From Morella rubra (Eukaryota > Streptophyta > Magnoliopsida > Fagales > Myricaceae): a stretch of 64,000 nucleotides of DNA. This document shows positions 11,126 to 22,299 of the stretch, one piece after another. Positions within the stretch are counted from its first letter, which is position 1. The number at the start of each line of letters is the position of its first letter. A program made the position numbers and the translations under genes. The stretch spans positions 20,164,483 to 20,228,482 of the forward strand of contig CM025855.1 in assembly GCA_003952965.2 (NCBI GenBank), read 5' to 3'. The notes under the pieces are model-generated. The model saw only the letters and a program-made list of their open reading frames with translations. It was not told the DNA's origin and did no database searches.

Positions 11126-11299
11126 ATATGTGGCGATTAAATGCAACTTTTTGTGATGGAATTTACTGTCACAATAGCTCAATAGCTTATTTGTTTTGTC
11201 ACTAATTCTTTTTGGTGACAAAATTTGGGTTTCATCATGAAAAACAATTATTGACGCTCTTTTGCTAACGAAGCTCGTGATGAAAAAATTTCGTCACTA

Positions 11300-11372
11300 A
11301 TAACTTTAGTGATGAACAATTGACTTTTAACGACAAAAAATTTCGTTACTAAAAGTCAATTTTTTTGTAGTG
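11300..11372 (+). repeat. CACTA right terminus with inner hairpin
   Basis: The end reads …ttttttgtagtg, the complement of a CACTACAAAAA start. Just inside, caattgacttttaacgac pairs with the downstream ttcgttactaaaagtcaatt to form a stem. The next three bases (aga) would be the right target duplication; the left end is not visible to test this. Confidence 0.7.
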
Positions 11373-11566
11373 AGACCTTTTTCTAAGGGCTCTTTTTTGT
11401 TTGAGCTCAACAGGTTTATCACTTGCCAAGGTGGCTTGACCCGTTTTTTCTAAGGCATTTTTTTAGAATTTTCGGACTTGATCTTGATAAGCATTTTTTT
11501 TTGCTTATTATAAATATGGTAATGTCACAATAGGCAGAACCAACCACATTTACCTCTAATCAACAT

Positions 11567-12294
11567 ACATATCGTTTTGCAAAACAAATACAGTTAAAGT
11601 CTTTTTAGCATTTCAAAATTAACGAAAAAAAAATAATACATAATCCGGCATGTTACTTAATGGAAAATACGTCCAAATGTTTCATAATGAAAAATACATT
11701 CAAATGAAAACTATGGAATTAAAAAGAGCGCATCAGCAAAATTCAAAATTATAAATACTCCACATAATAAGATTCAATGAGTGAGTGGAAATTGATGAGA
11801 AAAGTTTGCGTGCAAAACTTTAATGCTGGCTTTGTTTTTTGCAAAGGATAGTTGTTGCTCTATTCTGAATTAACGAACCTCTTCTACGTATTCTTGTTGC
11901 TCATTTCTCAACGACTATAAATCCAACTTCACATATCGTTTTGCAAAACAAATACAGTTAAAGTCTTTTTAGCATTTCAGAATTAACGAAAAAAAAATAA
12001 TACATAATCCGGCATGTTACTTAATGGAAAATACTTCCAAATGTTTCATAATGAAAAATACATTCAAATGAAAACTATGGAATTAAAAAGAGCGCATCAG
12101 CAAAATTCAAAATTATAAATACTCCACATAATAAGATTCAATGAGTGAGTGGAAATTGACGAGAAAAGTTTGCGTGCAAAACTTTAATGATAGCTTTGTT
12201 TTTTGGAAAGGATAGTTGTTGCTCTATTCTGAATTGACGAACCTCTTCTACGTATTCTTGTTGCTCATTTCTCAACGACTATAAATCCAACTTC
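11567..12294. repeat. 364-bp tandem duplication
   Basis: Copy 1 (11567-11930) and copy 2 (11931-12294) are exactly adjacent and equal in length. Both run from acatatcgttttgcaaaac to ataaatccaacttc. I see about seven substitutions and no net indel. The duplicated segment contains the C-terminal coiled-coil part of a decayed minus-strand ORF. Confidence 0.9.
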
Positions 12295-13449
12295 AAGGTA
12301 TTAACGTGTGCGTCAACTGAGTGCTGCCAATCAGTGTACGATGCATAAGTCTCCCTATGAGTAGATGAGAAAGGAGGAACTGTTGCACCCTTGTCACCCT
12401 CTTCACCTTTATCACCACTATTATCTTCCTTCCACATCCACTCTTATTTCATATTCTTCCTATAACGCATCTTCCTCAAATTTCACATGTTAAAGGAATC
12501 AAGATGGGTTGTGATTTCAAGCTTCATCATATCCTTCAGAATTGCAAAATGGATAAAAATCTTGGTGAAAATCAATCATATAAGAGGTTTTTCTTATGCT
12601 CATGCGCATTCGCTATATGGCTGAGCATAATATAGGGAAGGTTTATGGGCTTATTGTTTATAAGGTGTTCGGTAATATAAATATCCATAAATGTCGGTAC
12701 CTTCCTATGACCACCCCTAAGTAGTAAATTGTATGTGGAAATGAGGTGAATAAACATAGAGATGATGGGAAGGTCTTTGGCCTCAATTTTGATAGAGATT
12801 TCTTCTGTTTCATCAAGATCGACAAGGAACTAATTAACAACATCATTATATCTAAAGTCTGAAACTCAAGATACCCTCTTCAAATCATACACTGGTTGCG
12901 CATTGCAAGGAATCCCCAAAATCCTACCTGTTTAAGGGGATCCAACTCAACCTCCTTCCTATGCAATAAGCTCTTAATGGTTGAGCTCTCATCCACATGT
13001 TTTGAAACTTTCATGTTACTAAAGAACATTTTGACATACTTAGGATACACATTTTTTCCATTTTTTCCTATATCTAACAAATTCTTTCAATCTTAGTATT
13101 CAAAATGCTCAACAATCTCAAATTCACTCAACTTATTGACATTAATATTTCTTCCCCTCATCACCTTCCTTCTTGAAAAGTCATCCTCATACTTATACGC
13201 ACACTAATCATCTCGACAGTTAGTGGAGTTATCACCTCCTGGAAGTTCCTCTTTCTCGATCTTCCAGCCTTTTCTTTCTCTTTTGCCGCATGATTCTTGA
13301 TCCTTACCATGAGTACTGGTTGAAACACATGCAAAAAATAGACATACAAACATCAAAGAACTTTCAGCTAGATAAAAATCTGAGAGCAACAAAGTATGAT
13401 ATTGAATTTTGGTAAAAGGAAGAGGGTAAGACATGTTTGGTTGAGGCAA
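11850..13449 (-). pseudogene. Decayed 'putative plant transposon protein' ORF
   Basis: Read on minus from about 13400 down, several frames give pieces of the ORF that many plant retroelements carry, annotated in databases as 'putative plant transposon protein'. An N-terminal stretch includes YPKYVKMFFSNMK. Then come a segment with NKPINLPYIMLSHI, a linker DNSGDKGEEGDKG and a helical tail (LRNEQQEYVEEVRQF). Stops and frameshifts are frequent, and a TAG replaces a probable Gln before LRNEQ. The tail lies in the 364-bp tandem duplication. The parent element is not identified. Confidence 0.45.
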
Positions 13450-14957
13450 ATTAAAGTCACATCCTCAAGTAATGCCACATACAACACATCTCAAGATATA
13501 TATCAAATTTACAGTTTAAACAAATGCCAATGTACCTTAAGATAGAAGATAAACTTCATCTAGATTGTGACTAAAAGTATACAATATAGGAATAAATAAG
13601 AGATAAAATGATTAAAACTCCAATAAAGATTAAAATTCATAGGGCATTCGTTAAGTACTAGTAAAAAACTTCATCAAGTTAGATAGCCAGTATCGAGCAT
13701 TTTAAAAATGAACTTCATAAGTATTAATTATCGATCTTTCTATTGGAGAACAACGAATGAAAACCAATACACAAAAAATAAGTGTTAAAATAGTCTCAGC
13801 CCCTGTCACATTAGACCATGAACCTGCTTCACATCCTTCTGAAAGTTTCTATGTGTAAGCAACAACTCAATGTTCTAATCAATCATTCCAGGGGCAGCTA
13901 AGATGCTTAAGCTAAATCAATGGTACCAAATGTAGAAAGTTATTGGGACCCATAAAACAAAAATAACAGAAAGAACAAATATACAAAAATCACTACATTG
14001 CAATCCTACTTTCAATAGTCATCACTTCTAAATGTGAACAAGGCCCTATATTAGAACATCGGAACAGAGAGTAAAAGTAAAAGAGAAAAAGCCCAAGATA
14101 AAGACTGCAAATAAAAAAAAAAGGTTATATTTTGATACACAAGAGCGTCAATATTTAAGATGGATAGAAAGCCGTTGTTGGCTTATCGATAAGCTGACAA
14201 TTTTTCAGTTATTTCCCAACTCAGCTTAGATGCTCATGTCGAGAGGCAGCCATCCAGAGCCTTCCAATTAAATCGTGTCTCCACAAGACCAATATATTAA
14301 CAGATTATTGGAGCTTGGCTTTGGCTTAAAACACACTCAACCCAGCATGCTTTGTCAAGATTGACGTCAATGACATGCTTAACTCGTAAGTACTAGAAAA
14401 CCATGAACAACTCGACCAATGCCCGAACCACGCAATCATTCATCTTAGACACATTCATCGACTGAGTTCATCTTGATTTTTCATTAGATGCAAAACAATA
14501 AATTCTTAAACAACACAAAACTTAGAAACCTAATTTAGAGGAGTCGAAAGCACGAAGGATCAACACTAAAAATTCAAAGAACGTTGAGCTAGATAAAAAC
14601 AATGAACTCACAGAAAAAATAACCTTACAAGAAAAAATCCATCAAACATTAAGGCCAGAGATTATCAAGGACAAGAATAAATAACTTACAGTGAAAAACC
14701 CAGTGAGCGTAGACCTTGATTGCAGAGAAAGAGAATACAAAATTCCTCATGTTTCTGAACCTTCTTCAAATGCCTAGGGAGAGATTCGGTTTAAAACCTA
14801 ATTTAGCTGAGGAAAGATGAATTTTTGGAGATCTTGGGGGTGGGGTGATTTGGGTGAGAGAGATGTAAACGTTGGATTTGTAGATGATTTGCAGGGGAGA
14901 AGAAGGGCGCGTGATTTTGGACGTACTGTTAGACCTTTTTGCTCACTTAAGACCGGT
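13450..14957. other. Intergenic or relic DNA, nothing recognised
   Basis: AT-rich with no ORF, RNA gene or repeat that I can support. 14690-14900 looks like a leader read in reverse (purine-rich, few stops), but no start or domain is evident. Confidence 0.4.
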
Positions 14958-14965
14958 ACCGTGAG

Positions 14966-15888
14966 TAGGGCTGAGTACCGGTGATGTGGGTGCCGGTTTG
15001 GCCAAAACTAGGGCCGTCACCGTTAATCCCGGTGGCCTATATTTGACACCGACACTGAAATCGGCAGACCAAATAACCGGCTATTGCCAGTGCCGGTTTA
15101 CTGGTGACGGTTATAGAGTAACCGGTCACCACCGCTTCACAAAATTTCACAAAAAAAGAAACAAAACAATCATAGATTCAAAATGAAAATAATCACAGAT
15201 TCTCTTCTCTGGGTAAACAATCGCAGATTCTCTGGGTAAAAAAATCCAAATTTACAAAACAATCACAAAATAAATCCACGAAAAAAACTCATCTTTAAAA
15301 GCAATGAAGATTGTGAAGACCATCTTCAAAATAGCGGCTCAACTGCTCTAAGGGATGGGCGACGAAGACGATGGAGACGGCGACGGAGGAGAGTGAGGGG
15401 CAACATGGGGAGGGGGGGCTCTTGCGGAGAGCAGACTGCAGAGAGAGATGCAATGATTGCTCATCGTTAATAACCGTAACCCAAACGGCGCCATTCTCTT
15501 TAAGTAGAGACGGCGCCGTTTTGTTTTGTTTTTTAATTAAAAAAATAAAAGTGATGGGGGTTAGGGTCAAACCCCCATCGCAAGCAAGCGTTTTGTTTTG
15601 TTTTTTATTTTAAAAAAAATAAAAGCGATGGGGTTAGTGTGAACCCTAATCCCATCGCAAGCAAGGTGCCGTTCTTTAAACGCCATTTATATTTAAAATT
15701 AAAAAAAAAAGGCCACCGGTGACGGTTTACGTCGGAAATTCTGGCAATAAAACCGTCACCTGTAATATCGTCGGTAAATGGCGAGTTTTTCTTCCGTCAC
15801 CGGTACCATAAACTGCTGGTCTGACGGTTCCCGATGCTGGTATCGGTGTCGGAAAAATCGGCACCGGTACTTAAAATGAGTAGCCCTA
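14966..15888. mobile_element. Non-autonomous hAT-like element, 923 bp
   Basis: The ends are tagggctgagtaccggt and …accggtacttaaaatgagtagcccta, giving short imperfect TIRs with G+C-rich accggt motifs on both sides. The flanking octamers accgtgag (14958-14965) and actatgag (15889-15896) match at 6 of 8 positions, fitting an aged 8-bp hAT target duplication. No transposase is present. The interior has a two-copy tandem repeat. Confidence 0.6.
15512..15665. repeat. Two-copy tandem repeat inside the hAT-like element
   Basis: A unit of about 77 bp, ttttgttttgtttttta… to …cccatcgcaagcaag, occurs twice in a row. Within each unit a gatgggg(g)tta block is echoed by an inverted taatccccatc-like block, so each could form a small stem. 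Confidence 0.65.
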
Positions 15889-16118
15889 ACTATGAGGGGC
15901 CGAGCTGAGTGGAGCCAGGTACCCACCCAGGCCTTTATTAATTGATGTGGCACCCTCGAGAGCGTTGGATTAGCTGTTGCTCATCCGGAGCGTCTACCTT
16001 GATGTCTTTGAAAACTCTCTATGGGGATGGAATTCGACTCCGTAATGAAGCGATGTTGGTGTTACCAAAATTCATGGTTGGGGAAGCGGGCCTTAACCTG
16101 CCCCTCCCTTTGGACATC

Positions 16119-17228
16119 ATGAGGCTAATTTTCTGGAACTGCCGCGGTCTCACTTAACCAACGACAGTGCGAACCCTGAGGAAGATAGTGAAAAACATTG
16201 ATCCAACGGGTATTTTCCAAGTAGAAACTAAAGTAGATGATAATACAGTAGCTTCCATTCTGCAGAAGATTGGTTTTTTTTTTTTTATTTCGATTCCTCC
16301 TGTTGGTAGGAGTGGGGTCTGGCATTCTGTTGGCACCCTGACTTGAAGCTTGATTTGCTTTTCAAGTCCCAAAATATTTTTGACTTGCATATTCATACTG
16401 GTAGTGACAATTGCAGTTTCTTTTGTTCTTTCGTGTATGGCACCGGTTATGTCGAAGAATAAATAAGTGTTTTGGCAGTCTCTCCAAGACCTGCAACCGC
16501 ATTCTAGTTAGCCATGGATCTGTCTTGGTGACTTTAATGATCTTCTGAGTTAAGCAGAAAAACAAGGAAGCCTTGGTGAGACCGGGGGCATCTAGAGGCC
16601 TTCATCAATTTATAGTATCTATGGGGTTTGTAGATTTCGGATACTCTGGTTGGAGGTTCACGTGGTCGGATCGAAGACCCGGGGTTTGCAAATATTGAGG
16701 AAGGTAGGAGTACTTCCCCTTTGCTAATATTCAACACTACGACATCTCTCACTCAGACCATCGTCCCATTACTCTCAATTTGTATGGCAATAATATTTCG
16801 TTGCCCCAAAGCTTTAAGTTTGAAAGCTATTGGCTCCTGGACCAGAATTGTTCCAGGGTGGTCGTACAAGCGTGGGGGAATGTCTTCGGTCCAGATTCAG
16901 CTTGGAGTTTGTTTAAAAACATTCGGGCTACGATGTATGCGCTAAGGAAGTGGAACAAGGCCTGTTTTGGAGACATTCAAAACTCTGGGACACATGCAAC
17001 TTTTCTTTCCATCTTCTGAAAATCTAGAGCATGCATGAGAAGAAACTGGTTACTCTTGACGAGCATTTGAAGCGTGAAGAGTTTGATGTGGAGGCACTGG
17101 TCACGGGTTACTTGGCTCACTTCTGTGAACTTAACATGAGGTTTTTCAAGCCTCTACAATCACGACAAGAAAATCGGCCTATCGCAACGGTACAAGACGT
17201 CGCTGCAAGGCGGCAAAATCATCACTAA
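16119..17228 (+). pseudogene. LINE ORF2 endonuclease-domain fragment
   Basis: ATG 16119 opens MRLIFWNCRGL, the usual start of plant L1-type ORF2. Across several frames there follow TVRTLRKIVKNIDPTGIFQVE, a GDFN endonuclease motif (about 16525), a WRFTWSDRR-like segment (about 16650) and the SDHRP motif (about 16748). The typical post-endonuclease FKFESYWL…FGDIQ region follows. A stop occurs 12 codons in, and many frameshifts follow. Reverse transcriptase is absent, so the 3' part is truncated or deleted. Confidence 0.8.
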
Positions 17229-17269
17229 AGTGAACATGAAACTATTTAAAAAGAGCACACTCCTTTTCA

Positions 17270-17605
17270 AATCTAAGTATTAATTATAGAATATTATTAA
17301 TAATACCGATAATTGCTTCTGTAAAAATAAATTTTTTAAAATTTAAATTAATAAAATACTTTCTAAGATTAACCATGACGCAAGAAAATTAATAAATAAG
17401 CTATATTGCCAATTAAAAATTATCTTCAGATAAATATTGAATACAAAATTTTGATAAATAAGTTTGCATGTAATTTTATATGTTAAAAAGTAAAAAGAAT
17501 AATTTTTAATTAAATTTTTATATTTTAATATATAGTTTATAGTTTATTACAAAAGACCTGTTTTTTATGATTTTCCTGAGACCACATTATCTTAGACCGT
17601 ATGAC
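17270..17605 (+). mobile_element. Relic of a hAT 3' end
   Basis: Very AT-rich. The order of blocks (ttgaatacaaaa, tttgataaataa, atattttaatata, ttttttatgatttt, attatcttagac) matches 21410-21575 and the reverse complement of the left end of the hAT at 54732. The terminal cttagagccgcccctg-type end has decayed to cttagaccgtatgac. Confidence 0.4.
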
Positions 17606-17957
17606 ATCACAATCACATCAGAAAATTAATGACCCTGAAGAGGGGAGCTTCCTTTTGGGTTGATTGCTTGTGAAGTAAATATGATCAGTGACGGCTTATT
17701 ATTGAGTATATGTGGAGATACACATAGTTGGGAAGGACTCTGGTTTGGACAGAACTAGTTTCAGCCACTATCTCACATTTACTGCTTCAACAATCCATCA
17801 TAAACTACATAAAAGGAAATACATTAATTACATAGACAGACAGTGTTAATTTAATTTAGCGTCTAACTAGAAATGGGAAAGACACCAAAACAGAACAAGA
17901 CTTCTAGATTTGCTCTTCAAGAAAGTACTCTTTTCTGTAGATGTGGTTCATCGTACA
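17606..17957. promoter_or_regulatory. 3' flank of the host gene
   Basis: Lies directly downstream of the minus-strand gene that ends at 17958 and should carry its 3' UTR and polyadenylation signals. An AT-rich stretch at 17800-17860 is a candidate; no single signal is decisive. Confidence 0.3.
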
Positions 17958-19088
17958 TTAACTTTTGAACGTAAGATCTTCACCCCTCTTTCTCATACTC
18001 CCCCAACTGGGATGATGCTTGAGAATCCAGCGCCAGCCTTTTATAATTTTTCTTCCCTTTTTTATTCCTCTCTCGTTAACTGTAATCCTACAAGAACCCC
18101 CAGTACTGAAGCTCCCATCCCCGGCGAAATTCCCCAAAGAACTTCCAGTTTCATGTGCCACAGAGCGACTACCTCTGATGCTACCAAAAGCTGAGTCCGG
18201 GTCTGTCAAAACGGCCATTTTCGCAGCAGAGAACTCCGGCTTCGACTCAGATGAGTAATCAAGCTTTAAGTCTATAAAGCCCGAATCATCCATGCCATTG
18301 AAGTCGCTCTCTTTGAGTGAGAAAATACGTCTATTTACTCCATTAGAACCCGAATCGTGGTCCGGAAGACCGCCCTTCTTCACCCCTTTTAGATCAGCGA
18401 CTTTGTCCGACTCCAGATGACTTTCTTTCTGCTCATCAGCAAAGCCACTTTTCCTGGGCTCTACTTCACTTAACCCACTTCTTCTCCCAGAATCTAAGGG
18501 TAGAGCCCCATTGAAACCAGAACTCCTGGCAGCAGATATAGAACTCCTAGCAGCCGATACCACCAAATCCCCACCATCTTCCGACCCAAACAACCCGCCT
18601 CCCCTGAAACTACAAAGAGACCTGGACCTAGACACACCCATATAGTCGACCAACCACAAGTCACTTTTCTCATCACACCCACCTCCAACACTCGATCTCT
18701 CGCAATTCTTATCTCTTTTCTTCCTAAACAATTTCCCAATTCTCCAAAACCCGCTCCTTCTGATCTCTACACAGCTACTGCTGCTCCTTTTGAGCAGCAC
18801 AACATCGTCACCTTTCTCTTGGGCTTTCGTCTTACAATGTGATTGCGAAACTTCAGTTCTTTCATTCTCTATCAGGAATGAGACTCGACCCACACTCCCG
18901 ACCTCAACTGTGCAGGAATTGCGATTGGAAGAAATCTCAGAGCAGGAGCAAGAAGAGAGCCGCTGCTCTCCACAGTCAGAGCAGACGAGCTTAATCAGAC
19001 GGTCCTTGAGACAATAAGCGCAGATGCCAACCGAGGATGAAGAGGGGTGCTTCTTGCATGGAAGATCCGATGAAGAATAATACTCCAT
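17958..19088 (-). CDS. Intronless Cys-rich OCTOPUS/DUF740-like protein, 376 aa
   Basis: An uninterrupted 376-codon frame starting at ATG 19088. The N-terminus has a compact Cys/His module: C11, H14, C23, C26, C36, C39, C47 and C49, with the core GICAYCLKDRL. The CxxHP…GxCxxCLxxRL arrangement resembles the N-terminus of plant OCTOPUS/DUF740 proteins, which are plasma-membrane-associated regulators such as Arabidopsis OPS in phloem. The middle is Ser/Arg/Gly-rich and probably disordered, with repeated AARSS and a basic patch (LFRKKRDK). A basic, Trp-containing C-terminus (GRKIIKGWRWILKHHPSW) could contact membrane or kinases. No signal peptide or membrane helix is visible. It is shorter than canonical OPS, so a distinct subfamily is likely. 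It is the only intact long ORF in the window without transposon character. Confidence 0.85.
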   Translation of the reverse strand: MEYYSSSDLPCKKHPSSSSVGICAYCLKDRLIKLVCSDCGEQRLSSCSCSEISSNRNSCTVEVGSVGRVSFLIENERTEVSQSHCKTKAQEKGDDVVLLKRSSSSCVEIRRSGFWRIGKLFRKKRDKNCERSSVGGGCDEKSDLWLVDYMGVSRSRSLCSFRGGGLFGSEDGGDLVVSAARSSISAARSSGFNGALPLDSGRRSGLSEVEPRKSGFADEQKESHLESDKVADLKGVKKGGLPDHDSGSNGVNRRIFSLKESDFNGMDDSGFIDLKLDYSSESKPEFSAAKMAVLTDPDSAFGSIRGSRSVAHETGSSLGNFAGDGSFSTGGSCRITVNERGIKKGRKIIKGWRWILKHHPSWGSMRKRGEDLTFKS

Positions 19089-20878
19089 GTCTTGTTAAAT
19101 GCTTCCACAGCTTTCCCTCTCTTTCATTGCTTCCAACTCCCGTAATGCAGCTCCAATCTTGAAATGATGAATAGGCAAACAGAGATGCGTGAGGTTGGAG
19201 CTTTTTGAGTGCCAGAAAGATGACTAGATCACGCTTCAGAAAATGGAGAGACCGTAAACGGGAGGAAACAAACCGTGGTATTTTGGATTTCAGGAATCAA
19301 GATGCTATGGCATATGGACTCTGGAGTGATAGGAAAGCACACATGCGTCAACTTTACGTTTCTTACCAGAAAAAAAAGCGTTGGGGAGAAAAAAGAGTGA
19401 CGCAAGAAAGCACTACCTACTAAGAGGCATTATTGTGTAGGGAAGTGAATGCAACAGCAAGTGGAGTAAATCAGTGAACGAACTCCCTCATAAATTCCAG
19501 TGCTACATGCATTGTACCATCAATGCCACCGCCCTCTTCTTAATCAAACTCCCACTTTTCGTTTTGAGAAATACTTGGTGTACTTTTTGAGTTCTTCTCA
19601 AATTTTTCTAAGAAGAATCCAACAGCTCAAGATCTCTGAGTATATAGGGTTCACTTTTAAAATTAATCTTAAGCCATTAAACTTTTCTTAGAAGAATTTG
19701 AGAAAAACCCAGGAAGTATACCAAACATTACTCTTTTCTTTTTAGCAAAAGAAAAAACTCCCGCTATAATCACCACATAAAGGAAAAAAAAAAAAACAAC
19801 AAAGAAGTCCCACAATCAAACAAGCATTTAGATTGTCTGGTCTGGATGCATCAGTCTGTCCCTTGTTTAATGACTTTTTCTTCTCCTAAAGGAACAAAAT
19901 TACTTTTCCTTCTCTGTCCTTTGACTCTATGCCAAAATGCCATGGATTCTCTCTGAAATCTTCCATCAGAAACGGCAAAGAAAAAGGCTCTCTTCCCGGT
20001 CTCCAATTGCAATGTCTGGGATTTCGTGGATCAGTGGGACGTGAAAGTAACCCATCAGACTAGCATGAGCGGAGCGCACATATTAATTGTCCACTTCCTT
20101 TTAACTGTATCATCATTCAGTGAGACACAACCTTATAACATATCATTTTCCCATAGATCTTGAGCACGTGTCACACCGACAATTATATTTTTGTTGGCCC
20201 ACATTTCTGACTAATTAACGAGCACCGGCTTCCTATGTTCTTATGAGACTCTCGTGGAATTGGGGATCCATCATCCATGGTTCTGATGTGGGCAAAACCA
20301 TGGACACGCATGCTGGCGAGAGAATCATTAGAACCCAAGGCCAGCCTGTGCAGCGTGCTCTATGCTAATCAAGGCCGCAACGTCTCGAACCACGATGATT
20401 GACTACATGTGTCACGTTGTTACCAAAGCAGATTGCCTTTCATGAGGTGCCGTAGCGTACTAGGAAACTGGTTATGGTTCTCTGTCAATGACTTTTCCAT
20501 GTATGAAAGTCATGGGACCTGTTTTATGACTGGATGCGCTCATCTATCCGAATCACCCTATTTTACGTGGCATTACGAAGATGGGACAAAACGATGTGAT
20601 TTTCCTTGATTTGCTGATCTTCGACTCCTCAGATTCTACACGGCATGGTCGAGGGCAAAACATCATCTACAGTGCAGAAGATAAGAGAGTGGATTCAATA
20701 GCATGACCATGATCCATAGGTACCACTGAAAACTCATTTTTGTGCAAATCCCAAATAATTGGTGTCATTTCTTTTAATCTACCATATTTAATTGAATAAT
20801 CTTATATATCATCTCTGTCTCCAATTCTCTACTTTAATTTGCAAACTGATATATATTGGTGAAGGCAAGGGTCATTAT
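19089..20878. other. Upstream region of the host gene; no other gene
   Basis: The first few hundred bases contain the promoter and 5' UTR of the gene that starts at 19088. Short frames at 19205-19423 and 20409-20609 lack family features. No transposon end is evident, so this is the least repeat-like stretch of the window. Confidence 0.45.
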
Positions 20879-21277
20879 CTCCTTTAAACTTTTTGAAATA
20901 TTGATACAATAAATCATAATTCAAAATTTCAAAAAAGATTGATGAACTTCTAATTTTAAATCTCAAAAATTTATTTGTCTACACATATTCTAGGCATTTC
21001 TTCTTTTAGCCCTACTTTCACTCTTCTAGAAGACTCCTAACTTCCTATTTTACTTAATATTTAATAGTCCAAATTTATGTTCAATATTTTAATTTAACAA
21101 AAGAAAAAAAAAAGAGTCTGGAATCTCTTTTAAACTTTATGAAATTCCATGCAAGAAACCATAATTCAAAATTTCAAAGAAGATGGATGGACTTCCAATT
21201 TTTTAAATCTCAAAAAATTTCCTTTGTCTAAACATATTCTTGAGATATTTCTTCCTTTAGTCCTACTTTCACTACTG
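20879..21277. repeat. Imperfect direct repeat, about 150 bp, two copies
   Basis: 20879-21030 and 21126-21277 share ctttaaact…gaaat, cataattcaaaatttcaaa, tttaaatctcaaaaa and agtcctactttcact-type blocks in the same order. Divergence is high. Origin unknown. Confidence 0.5.
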
Positions 21278-21399
21278 TACAATTAGTTCTAATTTTTTTG
21301 TTTAGAATAATTTTGAGATATCTAATATGTCTAATAGAAAACACAATCTAGAGATGTAAATAGCTAAAAAAATGAAACAATGAAAAATGAATTCAATCT

Positions 21400-21575
21400 T
21401 CAAAAAGAGCTCTTGAATACAAAACTTTGATAAATAATTTAGTATCTCAAAAGGCAAGAAATTTGTAACTAAAATTCATTGATATTTTATATTTTAATAT
21501 AATAATTTATTATAAAAGATTTATTTTTTATGATTTTGCTCAAGGCCGCAATTATCTTAGAGACGGCCCTCCAAA
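21400..21575 (+). mobile_element. Relic of a hAT 3' end (same family as 54732-55895)
   Basis: The segment from ttgaatacaaaactttgat to attatcttagagacggccct follows, in order, the reverse complement of the first 150 bp of the hAT at 54732. That includes the terminal cttagagccgcccctg-like sequence. Only the end survives; no transposase coding is seen. Confidence 0.5.
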
Positions 21576-21944
21576 AATATAACTATTTTTTTAAAATTTC
21601 ACTTATTTGTTTTATTATAGTTTGATAAAATATTGTCTAAGTTATTTCTTAAACTTTAAAGGAAGAAGACAAAAAAATTATAACATGGCAACTTGAACAA
21701 ACATAGGCTATGTTTGGTTTGGTTTTGAAAACGTTTTTTGTGTAATGATTAAGAAAAATTTATGAGATATGTTTTTTTAGATATTTGTATGAATGGTGAG
21801 ATCCACATAAATGATGTTTGGAAAGAAAATTTTTTTAAAATTTATTCTCTTAGAGAATGTGAGAATAAAAAAGTATGTTTTGATGAAAATTATCGTTAGA
21901 GAAGTTTTGATGGGTTTTTGTAAAAGTTTTTTGGTTTTTATGTT

Positions 21945-21945
<1 letters not shown>

Positions 21946-21980
<35 letters not shown>
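21946..21980. repeat. Poly-T tract, 35 T
   Basis: Uninterrupted run of 35 T. On the minus strand it could be the poly-A tail of a retroposed sequence, but no recognisable cargo adjoins it. Assembly length may be unreliable. Confidence 0.9.
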
Positions 21981-21983
<3 letters not shown>

Positions 21984-22299
21984 GAAATTAAGGGCCAATG
22001 ATTAGATAAAATTTTTTTTTATTAAAGATTGAAATGTTTTGTGCCTGAAAAAATTATGATTGGATTGGAAAACATTTTTAAAATAAAAAAGGTGTCTAAA
22101 TTCACTAACCAATACCATGGCCATAAGTTTTTTTTTTTTTTTTCCAAGAAAATGTATTTTGAATTTTGTTTTTCTAAACAAATATCATTCAAGGCAAATT
22201 AAACCAGTACATCATGGTGGATCAAAATGTTTGTTAGTAGTCACCACAGATGGTGGTATATCAGAAAAAGCTTAAAAACCAAATCTGTTAACTCTAGCT

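Larger units (their letters stand above)
1436..11372 (+). mobile_element. CACTA element, 3' portion, interrupted by MULE-1
   Basis: The visible parts are the coiled-coil exon (to 1671), about 90 bp up to 1763, then after MULE-1 the subterminal region 10466-11372. The right terminus reads …tttttttgtagtg, the reverse complement of the CACTA start. Dense short motifs just inside it are typical of En/Spm subterminal repeats. The left end lies outside the window or is unrecognised. No TNP2/transposase_21 gene is visible. Confidence 0.6.

Noticed and set aside
17910..19017. Plus-strand ORFs of 75-94 codons over the host gene
   Set aside because: They are shadows of the 376-codon minus-strand gene.
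20409..20609. 66-codon plus-strand ORF upstream of the host gene
   Set aside because: Short, no recognisable family, and no splice partners found.
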